Assembly: GCA_044368415.1 (NCBI GenBank)
Contig: JBIPLJ010000067.1
Span: 1-22,271 of the forward strand
Direction of reading: 5' to 3'
From: UBA4615 sp044368415
GTDB taxonomy: Bacteria > Pseudomonadota > Gammaproteobacteria > Burkholderiales > Burkholderiaceae_E
DNA: 22,271 bases
Shown here: positions 14,489 through 20,898 of the stretch, piece after piece
Numbering within the stretch: the first letter of the stretch is position 1
How the letters are laid out: the number at the start of each line of letters is the position of its first letter
Position numbers and translations under genes: made by a program
Notes under the pieces: model-generated
What the model was told of the DNA's origin: nothing
The model's input: only the letters and a program-made list of their open reading frames with translations
The model's database searches: none

Positions 14489-15454
14489 TCAGCGCGGGCC
14501 GGCGTTGACCTGTGTGAGCAGCGGCTTGCCGGCGGCGTGCGCCAGCAGGTTGCGGGCCGCCAGCATCGCCATGCCGAGCCGCGAGGAGCGCGTCGCGCTG
14601 CCGATGTGCGGCGTGAGCACGACGTTCGGCACCTCGAGCAGCGCCGGCAGGACCGTCGGCTCGCCTTCGTAAACGTCGAGCCCGGCAGCCGCGATCGTGC
14701 CCGCGCCGAGCGCACGCGCCAGCGCCGCGTCGTCGACGATACCGCCGCGCGCGATGTTGACGAGCGTGGCCGCAGGCTTCATCAGGCCGAGCTCGCGCTC
14801 GCCGATCAGGTGGTGCGTGGCCGGCGAATACGGCAGCACCAGCACCACGTGGTCGGAACTGGCGAGCAGCGTGTCGAGCTCGACGCGGGTGGCGCCGAGC
14901 TCGCGCTCGTTGGCGGCCGTGCTGCGGTTGGTGTACTGCAGCCGCATCGAGAAGCCGGCGGCGCGCCGCGCGACCGCCGAGCCGATGCGGCCCATGCCGA
15001 CGATGCCGAGCGTCGCACCGTGCACGTCGGCACCGAGGAACTGCTCCCAGGCCCAGCGGCGCCACTGCCCGTCACGCAGCCAGCGCTCGGACTCGGTGAC
15101 GCGACGCGCGGTGGACATCAGCAGCGCCCAGGCCATGTCGGCGGTCGCTTCGGTCAGCACGTCGGGGGTGTTGGTGACCGCGATGCCGCGGGCGGTGCAG
15201 GCCGCGACGTCGATCTGGTTGTAGCCGACCGAGCCGGTTGCGACGATCTTCAGCCGCGGGCAGGCCTCGAGCAGCGCGGCATCCACGCGGTCGGTCGCGA
15301 CGACGTAGAGCGCCTCGCAGCCGGCGGCCTTCGCCCGCGTCTCCTCGGGCGTCCAGAACACATCGTCCAGATTGGACTCGAGCTCGTAGACGGCCGACAG
15401 CGCTTCGACGACTTCGGGGAAGACGCGTCGGGTGATCAACAGGCGGGGCTTCAC
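14489..15454 (-). CDS. D-2-hydroxyacid dehydrogenase (glyoxylate/hydroxypyruvate reductase type)
   Basis: A 321-residue NAD(P)-dependent D-isomer 2-hydroxyacid dehydrogenase that interconverts 2-oxo acids and D-2-hydroxy acids in the cytosol. Visible features: substrate-loop VATGSVGYNQID (71-82), Rossmann motif GMGRIG (153-158), and the catalytic set Arg236 (NIARGG), Glu265 (DVYEGEP) and His283 (TPHIGSAT). Length is typical. The start is a GTG at 15452-15454 overlapping the TGA of the LutC-like gene (GTGA on the minus strand), so translation is coupled. The pairing with a LutC-like protein suggests handling of a hydroxy or oxo acid, such as lactate, glyoxylate or hydroxypyruvate; the substrate is not fixed by the sequence. 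It resembles GhrB/GyaR-type enzymes more than PGDH, with no C-terminal regulatory domain. Confidence 0.9.
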   Translation of the reverse strand: MKPRLLITRRVFPEVVEALSAVYELESNLDDVFWTPEETRAKAAGCEALYVVATDRVDAALLEACPRLKIVATGSVGYNQIDVAACTARGIAVTNTPDVLTEATADMAWALLMSTARRVTESERWLRDGQWRRWAWEQFLGADVHGATLGIVGMGRIGSAVARRAAGFSMRLQYTNRSTAANERELGATRVELDTLLASSDHVVLVLPYSPATHHLIGERELGLMKPAATLVNIARGGIVDDAALARALGAGTIAAAGLDVYEGEPTVLPALLEVPNVVLTPHIGSATRSSRLGMAMLAARNLLAHAAGKPLLTQVNAGPR

Positions 15455-16155
15455 GACGCGGCCCCCACGGGCGTGCCAGCCGTGCCGGCACCGCCGACGA
15501 TCACCACGTGGACCCGATACGGCCCGTGCGCGCCGAGCACGATGGTCTGCTCGATGTCGCCGGTGCGCGAGGGGCCGGACACCAGGTTGGTTGCGCGCGG
15601 CAGCTCGCCGCGCTCGCTGCGGGCGAGCGCGAAGCCGTCCTCATAGTGGCCGACGACCCGCTCGGCCATCACGACGGCAACATGGGTCTCGGGCAGCAGG
15701 TGCATCGAGGCCGGCGTGTCCGGCCCGGACAGCATCATCAGCGTGCCGGTCTCGGCCACCGCGACGAAGGCGCCGCTGATGCCGACCAGGTCTGCGCCCT
15801 GCGGGCGGCGCGCCTCGACCTCGAGACCGGCGCCGGCCCAGTCGAGATCGCCCAGGGTGTTCCAGCAGACCGCCTGCTTCGGCAACCCGTGTGTTTCGAG
15901 GTAGCGGGCAACGGCAGCCGGTACGTCGAGCAGCCTGGCGACCCGTTCGGTGGTGCTGGACATCCGCGCGGCCTGGTGCTCGAAGTGGGCGACGCGATCA
16001 ACATCGACGGTGGGCTGCGGGCCGACCTCGCGGCGCGCAATCCAGTCCTCGACCGAGCGGCGCTCAGTCACGGTGGGCGCACCCTGACGGCCCTGGGCGC
16101 TGCGGATCCGCCCGAGGATGCGCTGGCGTGCGACGGAGGTATCGAGGTCGGTCAT
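15451..16155 (-). CDS. LutC/YkgG (LUD-domain) family protein
   Basis: A 234-residue LUD-domain protein of the LutC/YkgG type. Hallmarks: VAETGTLMMLSGPDTP (133-148), LLPETHVAVV (153-162), SGPSRTGDIE (193-202) and VLGAHGP (206-212). In Bacillus and others LutC works with the iron-sulfur proteins LutA and LutB in oxidising L-lactate to pyruvate. Here LutA and LutB are not next to it, so it is an orphan within this window. It begins 13 bases after the pncB stop and its TGA overlaps the GTG of the D-2-hydroxyacid dehydrogenase, placing it inside the long operon. Whether it still serves lactate use or another acid is unknown. Confidence 0.87.
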   Translation of the reverse strand: MTDLDTSVARQRILGRIRSAQGRQGAPTVTERRSVEDWIARREVGPQPTVDVDRVAHFEHQAARMSSTTERVARLLDVPAAVARYLETHGLPKQAVCWNTLGDLDWAGAGLEVEARRPQGADLVGISGAFVAVAETGTLMMLSGPDTPASMHLLPETHVAVVMAERVVGHYEDGFALARSERGELPRATNLVSGPSRTGDIEQTIVLGAHGPYRVHVVIVGGAGTAGTPVGAAS

Positions 16156-16168
16156 GGCGTCGTGCCCG

Positions 16169-17350
16169 CTACTGCGTGACCTTGGTCTGGAATACCTGGC
16201 GCAGGTAGGCGAGGTAAGCCGGATCGTCGCACATCGTCTTCTCGGGTGAATCAGAGAGCTTGGCCACTGGCTGGCCGTTGCAGCGGACCATCTTGATGAC
16301 GATCTGCAGTGGCGTGAAGCCGAGGTCGTTGGTGAGATTGGTGCCGATACCGAACGCCAGCCGCGTGCGGTCGCGGAAGCGCTTGTAGAGCGAGATCGCG
16401 AGCGGCACGTTCAGGCTGTCGGAGAAGATCAGCGTCTTGGTGCGCGGGTCGACCCGGTTGGTCTCGTAGTGGTGGATCAGGCGCTCGCCCCAGTCGAACG
16501 GATCGCCCGAGTCGTGGCGCGCGCCATCGAAGAGCTTGCAGAAGTACAGGTCGAAGTCGCGCAGGAATGCGTCGAAGCCGTAGACGTCGGCCAGCGCGAT
16601 GCCGAGGTCGCCGCGGTACTCGCGCGCCCACATCTCGAAGCCGTAGGTCTGCGAGTCGCGCAGCCGCGAGCCGAGCGCCTGGCAGGCCTGCAGGTACTCG
16701 TGGGCCATCGTGCCCAGCGGCAGCAGGCCGTGCTTCATCGCGTACCAGACGTTGCTGGTGCCGGCGAAGTTGTCGCCGAGCGAGTCCCGCAGGCCGATGA
16801 TCACCTCCTCGTGCCAGGTCCGCGAGAAGCGACGGCGCGTGCCGTAGTCGGCCACCCGCATGCCGGCGAGGCCCGGGTCGTCGCGGATCAGGCCGATCTT
16901 GTCGAGCAGCCGCTTGCGGCCGCCCGGATAGTCAGGGGCCTTCTGGGTATTGCGGAAGTAGATCTCGTTGACGATGGCCAGCACCGGGATCTCGAAGAGG
17001 ATCGTGTGCAGCCACGGCCCCTTCACGGTGATGTCGATCTCGCCGGGGGCGGTGCTCGAGGGCCTGACCGAGATGTACTTCTCGTTCATCTGGAACAGGC
17101 CGAGGAAGTCGACGAAGTCGCTCTTGATGAACCGCAGCGAGCGCAGCCAGTCGAGCTCGGGCTCGGTGAAGCGCAGCGTGCACAGGTGCCGGATCTCGGC
17201 CCGGATCTCGTCGACATAGGGCGCGAGATCGATGCCGGGATTGCGGCACTTAAAACGGTACTCGACCTGTGCACCGGGGAAGTGGTGCAGCACGACCTGC
17301 ATCATCGTGAACTTGTACAGGTCGGTGTCGAGCAGCGACGTGATGATCAT
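16169..17350 (-). CDS. pncB: Nicotinate phosphoribosyltransferase
   Basis: A 393-residue NAPRTase, which joins nicotinate and PRPP with ATP use to make nicotinate mononucleotide, the first step of NAD salvage by the Preiss-Handler route. It has the family N terminus SLLDTDLYKFTM (5-16), ADYGTRRRFS (167-176), GTSNVWYA (197-204), the phosphorylatable His217 in GTMAHEYLQ, and HDSGDPFDWG (279-288). Length matches the bacterial PncB class. The start ATG at 17348-17350 overlaps the TGA of the tetR gene (ATGA), so the two are translationally coupled. It shares an apparent operon with an enamidase-like gene and a HAAT transporter, which points to nicotinate as the shared substrate. LutC-like follows after 13 bases. 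The enzyme assignment is secure; its link to catabolism is inference. Confidence 0.95.
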   Translation of the reverse strand: MIITSLLDTDLYKFTMMQVVLHHFPGAQVEYRFKCRNPGIDLAPYVDEIRAEIRHLCTLRFTEPELDWLRSLRFIKSDFVDFLGLFQMNEKYISVRPSSTAPGEIDITVKGPWLHTILFEIPVLAIVNEIYFRNTQKAPDYPGGRKRLLDKIGLIRDDPGLAGMRVADYGTRRRFSRTWHEEVIIGLRDSLGDNFAGTSNVWYAMKHGLLPLGTMAHEYLQACQALGSRLRDSQTYGFEMWAREYRGDLGIALADVYGFDAFLRDFDLYFCKLFDGARHDSGDPFDWGERLIHHYETNRVDPRTKTLIFSDSLNVPLAISLYKRFRDRTRLAFGIGTNLTNDLGFTPLQIVIKMVRCNGQPVAKLSDSPEKTMCDDPAYLAYLRQVFQTKVTQ

Positions 17351-18096
17351 CCGCCGGATTGTAACCGTGCGTCCACGCAGCGAAGCACCATGCCCTCGCA
17401 GGCCCGCCAATGCGCCTCGAGCACGGCCAGATCGGCCAGGTCGCGGCCCAGCACGGCCGACAGCGTGTACCGGTTCGAGACCGGGAAATAGCCAAGCCCT
17501 GCGATCGACACGTAGAGGTCGGCCGCATCCAGGCCAGGCCGGAAGTCGCCGTCCCGCTCGCCGCGCTCGAGCAGCTCCGCCAGCAGCCGGACCACCGGCC
17601 TGACCAGCGCGTCCAGCCGCGCCGAACGGCGCAGGTGGCGGGCCTGGAGCTGGTTCTCGGCGGTCAGCACGCCGATGAACTCCGGATGCTCGGCGTACCA
17701 GCGCCACACGAAGCGGCAGAAGTGTGCAAGCGCCTCGCGCGGCGCCTTGTCGTCGAGCACCAGCGCCTGCTCGGCGACGCTCAGGGCGTCGTAGGCGCTC
17801 TCCAGCACCTCGCGGAACAGGCCTTCCTTGCTGCCGAAGTAGTAGTAGACCATCCGCTCGGACGAGCGGGCGCGCCGGGCGATCCGCTCGCCGCGCGCCC
17901 CGCCGAAGCCGTTGCGGGCGAACTCCTGGGTGGCGGCGCGCAGGATCCGGGCGCGGGTGGCGAACGCATCGCGCCGCTGCGGCGCGCGGCGCGAGATCTC
18001 GCCCGGGCCGCGCTCGGCAGGCGCTCCGCCCTCGGTCCCGGCCTCTCGCTCGGGATCCCGACCGGGCTCGGGCTCGACGCGCGGAGCGGCGGTCAT
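17347..18096 (-). CDS. TetR/AcrR family transcriptional regulator
   Basis: A 249-residue one-component regulator. The TetR helix-turn-helix region lies at about 46-92: TRARILRAATQEFARNGFGGARGERIARRA, then VYYYFGSKEGLFREVL. The C-terminal ligand domain follows (about 95-245). The first 42 residues are a Pro/Glu/Arg-rich, likely disordered extension not usual for the family; a later start is possible, though the ATG at 18094-18096 follows the amidohydrolase stop by a normal 20 bases. Its TGA overlaps the pncB ATG. Being inside the operon rather than divergent from it, it may control its own operon from a promoter upstream of the transporter genes, outside the window. A nicotinate-related effector is plausible but not shown. 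Confidence 0.9.
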   Translation of the reverse strand: MTAAPRVEPEPGRDPEREAGTEGGAPAERGPGEISRRAPQRRDAFATRARILRAATQEFARNGFGGARGERIARRARSSERMVYYYFGSKEGLFREVLESAYDALSVAEQALVLDDKAPREALAHFCRFVWRWYAEHPEFIGVLTAENQLQARHLRRSARLDALVRPVVRLLAELLERGERDGDFRPGLDAADLYVSIAGLGYFPVSNRYTLSAVLGRDLADLAVLEAHWRACEGMVLRCVDARLQSGG

Positions 18097-18116
18097 CGCA
18101 GCGGGCGCGGCGCGGC

Positions 18117-19325
18117 TCAGTGCTGGGGCAGGACCACCGGCACCTCGATGGCCGGCGGCGTGTTGCGGCTGCGGCCGCAGCGCACCAGGCCGTCGATCAT
18201 CACCATGCCTATGCCGGGGATGTCACCCAGTCGCACGCTGTCGAGCAGGTCGGTGCCGGCGGTGTGCTGCGCACGATCGAGGAAGACGAAGTCGGCCGGA
18301 CGCCCGAGCTCGATCAGCCCCTGGCGCAGGTTGCGCATCCGCGCGGTGTTGCCGGTGGCGAAGCCGAAGGCGATCTCGGCCGGCACGTCGGCCAGCGAGG
18401 ACAGCAGCGCGATCATCCTCAGGATGCCGAGCGGTTGCACGCCGGAGCCGGCGGGCGAGTCGGTACCGAGGATGATGCGGTGCGGGCACTTGAGCTCGAT
18501 CGCGTGGCGCGCAGTCAGGATCGCGATCCGCTCGTTGCCGTTGTGTACGATCTCCAGCGCCCGCGAGCTCCGCTCGCAGAGCGTGCAGACCGACCTGTAC
18601 GACAGCGACGTGTGACCGCCGTTGACATGGCCGATCACGTCGGCGTCGGCTTCAAGCACCACATGCTCGTCGATCAGCCCAGAGCCGGGGATCGACGGGC
18701 CGCCGGTGTGGATGGTGCTCTGGATGCCATGTTTGCGCGCCCAGCCGACCATGGTGGCGGCTTCGGCACCGGCCTTCACCGAGCCCAGCCCGACCTCGCC
18801 CAGCAGCGTGACGCCAGCGGCGGCCATGTCGGCGAAGTCCTGCTCGACCATGCCCTGTTCGATGACCGGGGCGCCTGCATAGACCTTGACGCCGCCGCCG
18901 ACGCCCGCGGCGCGCATGCCGTCGAAGGCCCGCTGCGCGGTGATCGCCAGCGCCTTGACCCCGACGATGTCTTTCGGCCGGCCCGGCAGATGGACCTCGC
19001 CAGCCGAGATCATGGTGGTCACGCCGCCGTTCAAACAGGACTCGATCCAGCCGAGCTGGTTCTGCCGGGGCGTCCAGTCGCCGAAGACCGGGTGGACGTG
19101 CGAGTCGATCAGCCCCGGGGCGAGCGCGGTGCCCTTGCAGTCGATGGTGGTGCGGGTGCGGTCGGTATCGCAGTCGGCGGCGCGGCCGATGGCGACGATG
19201 ACGCCGTCCTCGACAACGACGGTGTCGGCGTCGAGGATCGGGCGATCGATGTCGCCGGACAGCATGAGCCCGACGTTGCGGATCACGACCTTTCCGGAGG
19301 TCTGCTGGGCGGCGGTGACGGCCAT
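18117..19325 (-). CDS. Enamidase-like amidohydrolase (1,4,5,6-tetrahydro-6-oxonicotinate hydrolase type)
   Basis: A 402-residue metal-dependent amidohydrolase. Metal-ligand pattern: HxH at His76/His78, bridging Glu177 (GEVGLG), His206 (HTGG), His233 (GHVNGG) and Asp289 (GTDSPAGSG). These contexts, plus NVGLMLSGDI ... DTVVVEDG, GGVTTMISAGE ... PGRPKD, PLGILR, GDIPGI and a SRNTPPA tail, closely follow what I recall of the Eubacterium barkeri enamidase. That enzyme hydrolyses 1,4,5,6-tetrahydro-6-oxonicotinate to 2-formylglutarate and ammonia in nicotinate breakdown. The similarity runs the whole length and is not just the generic amidohydrolase pattern. The ATG at 19323-19325 has AGGAA upstream. 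LivF lies 63 bases before it and tetR 20 bases after it, with pncB next. Other cyclic amide substrates are possible; the upper-pathway enzymes are not in view. Confidence 0.83.
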   Translation of the reverse strand: MAVTAAQQTSGKVVIRNVGLMLSGDIDRPILDADTVVVEDGVIVAIGRAADCDTDRTRTTIDCKGTALAPGLIDSHVHPVFGDWTPRQNQLGWIESCLNGGVTTMISAGEVHLPGRPKDIVGVKALAITAQRAFDGMRAAGVGGGVKVYAGAPVIEQGMVEQDFADMAAAGVTLLGEVGLGSVKAGAEAATMVGWARKHGIQSTIHTGGPSIPGSGLIDEHVVLEADADVIGHVNGGHTSLSYRSVCTLCERSSRALEIVHNGNERIAILTARHAIELKCPHRIILGTDSPAGSGVQPLGILRMIALLSSLADVPAEIAFGFATGNTARMRNLRQGLIELGRPADFVFLDRAQHTAGTDLLDSVRLGDIPGIGMVMIDGLVRCGRSRNTPPAIEVPVVLPQH

Positions 19326-19349
19326 TGTGGCGTTCCTGTCGACGGGGTA

Positions 19350-19375
19350 CGGTGGGCGGGTTCGGTGGGCGGGTG
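19350..19375. repeat. 13-base tandem repeat between livF and the enamidase-like gene
   Basis: CGGTGGGCGGGT occurs twice in direct tandem (units 19350-19362 and 19363-19375), with a single mismatch at the last base of the 13-base unit. It fills much of the 63-base gap upstream of the enamidase-like gene's ribosome binding site. It could be replication slippage in GC-rich DNA; no regulator is known for it. Confidence 0.6.
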
Positions 19376-19388
19376 TGCGGATCGCGCC

Positions 19389-20102
19389 TCAGACGCTCAG
19401 GTAGGCCCGGCGGGTGGCCTCGTCGGCGTCGAGCTCGGCCATCGTGCCGGCGAAGCGCACCTGCCCCTTCTCCAGCACGTACGCACGGTCGCAGACCTGC
19501 TCGGCGAAGTGCAGGTTCTGCTCGGACAGCAGCACCGACAGGCCGAGCTGCTTCATCTCGTTGATCGAGCGCGCCATCTGCTCGACGATCACCGGAGCCA
19601 CGCCCTCGGAGGGCTCGTCGAGCATCACGAGCCGCGGATTGCCCATCAGCGTGCGCGCGACGGTGAGCATCTGCTGCTCGCCGCCGCTCATGCGCCCGCC
19701 CAGGCGCCGCGGCATCGCCGCGAGATTGGGGAACAGCGCGAACAGCGACTCGACCGTCCAGACGGGCGCGCCCGCGCGTGGCGGCTGCCGCCCGACCTCG
19801 AGGTTCTCGAGCACGGTCAGGTCGGTGAAGATGCGCCGGTCCTCGGGCACCCAGCCCAGCCCCATCCGGGCGATCCGGTGCGACGCCAGGCCGGCCAGGT
19901 CGCGGCCCTCGAAGCGGACCGTGCCGCGGCGCCCTTCGAGCAGTCCGGCGATCGCCTTCATCGTCGTCGACTTGCCCGCGCCGTTGCGGCCCATCAGCGC
20001 GACCACCTCGCCGGCGCGGACCTCGAGCCCGACGTCATAGAGGATCTGCGCGCGGCCGTACCAGGCGCACAGGGACTCGACCTGCAGCAGCGGCGCGGCC
20101 AT
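19389..20102 (-). CDS. livF: HAAT-family ABC transporter ATP-binding protein (LivF type)
   Basis: A 237-residue ATPase of the branched-chain amino acid/hydrophobic amide uptake family. Walker A GRNGAGKST (38-46), signature MSGGEQQ (138-144) and Walker B LVMLDEPSEG (158-167) are intact, and VPEDRRIFTDLTVLENL (85-101) is typical of LivF. It forms a dimer with LivG on the cytoplasmic face of the permease. It starts one base after the livG stop (TGA-C-ATG). The family carries leucine-type amino acids, but members also import aromatic acids, amides and urea. The catabolic gene directly downstream suggests a substrate linked to nicotinate or a related ring compound. The symbol marks the family position, not proof of a leucine substrate. 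Confidence 0.92.
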   Translation of the reverse strand: MAAPLLQVESLCAWYGRAQILYDVGLEVRAGEVVALMGRNGAGKSTTMKAIAGLLEGRRGTVRFEGRDLAGLASHRIARMGLGWVPEDRRIFTDLTVLENLEVGRQPPRAGAPVWTVESLFALFPNLAAMPRRLGGRMSGGEQQMLTVARTLMGNPRLVMLDEPSEGVAPVIVEQMARSINEMKQLGLSVLLSEQNLHFAEQVCDRAYVLEKGQVRFAGTMAELDADEATRRAYLSV

Positions 20103-20103
20103 G

Positions 20104-20898
20104 TCAGGCGTCCTTGGGCGAGGCGGGCACGCCGGTCGAACCGAAATAGACCTCGCGCACCTGCGGGTCGTCGCGGATCGCCGCGGGCGCCCCTTCGGCG
20201 ATCAGCCCGCCGCGCGCCAGCACGATGATCCGGTCGGCATACTCGAACACCACGTCCATGCTGTGCTCGGTGAACAGCACGCCGATGCCGCGCTCGCGGA
20301 CCAGGCGCTTGACCAGCCCGACCAGCTCGTTGCGCTCGCGCGGCGCCATGCCCGCCGTCGGCTCGTCCATCAGCAGCAGCCGCGGCCCGTTGGCCAGCGC
20401 GATCGCGAGCTCCACGCGCTTGACATCGCCGTAGGCCAGCGCGCCGCAGGGCGCGTCGGCCATCGCCGCCAGCCCGACCGCGTCGAGCAGCGCCAGCGCC
20501 TCGTCGCGGTACATCTCGCTCGCCCGGCCCCAGAAGCGGCTCAGCCGGCCGGCGTGCGACAGCAGCGCGACCTGGACGTTCTCGGCCACCGTCATGGACG
20601 CCCAGGTCGCGGCGATCTGGAAGGTGCGCCCCACGCCCATCCGCCAGATCGCGCGCGGCGCGCGGCCCACCAGGTCCGTGCCGCCGAGCAGCACGCGGCC
20701 GTGGTCGGGGCGCAGCTGTCCGTTGATGCAGTTGAAGCAGGTCGACTTGCCGGCGCCGTTCGGGCCGATCAGCGCGAGCAGCTCGCCCGCGCCGAGCTCG
20801 AAGCTGACGTCGTCGACAGCACGCACGCCGCCGAAGGCCTTGCGCAGCGATTCCACGCGCAGCAGCGGCGCGCGCTCGGCGAGCGGTCGCGCGCTCAT
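20104..20898 (-). CDS. livG: HAAT-family ABC transporter ATP-binding protein (LivG type)
   Basis: A 264-residue ATPase. Walker A GPNGAGKST (45-53), the LivG-style signature LAYGDVKR (154-161, in place of LSGGQ), Walker B LLLMDEPTAG (174-183) and switch His212 are seen. VGRTFQIAATWASMTVAENV (89-108) is the usual LivG Q-loop region. It pairs with LivF to power the LivHM permease. The ATG at 20896-20898 overlaps the permease TGA (ATGA), and livF begins one base after its stop, so the three transporter genes are tightly coupled. Length is normal for LivG. Confidence 0.92.
   Translation of the reverse strand: MSARPLAERAPLLRVESLRKAFGGVRAVDDVSFELGAGELLALIGPNGAGKSTCFNCINGQLRPDHGRVLLGGTDLVGRAPRAIWRMGVGRTFQIAATWASMTVAENVQVALLSHAGRLSRFWGRASEMYRDEALALLDAVGLAAMADAPCGALAYGDVKRVELAIALANGPRLLLMDEPTAGMAPRERNELVGLVKRLVRERGIGVLFTEHSMDVVFEYADRIIVLARGGLIAEGAPAAIRDDPQVREVYFGSTGVPASPKDA

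Noticed and set aside
15451..16155. Reading the LutC-like gene as part of a complete lactate-use operon
   Set aside because: LutA and LutB are absent on both sides; the neighbours are pncB and a D-2-hydroxyacid dehydrogenase.
17724..20228. An 834-codon open frame on the plus strand opposite tetR, the amidohydrolase and livF
   Set aside because: Composition is typical of an antisense shadow, with no recognisable domain, and three well-supported genes occupy the other strand.
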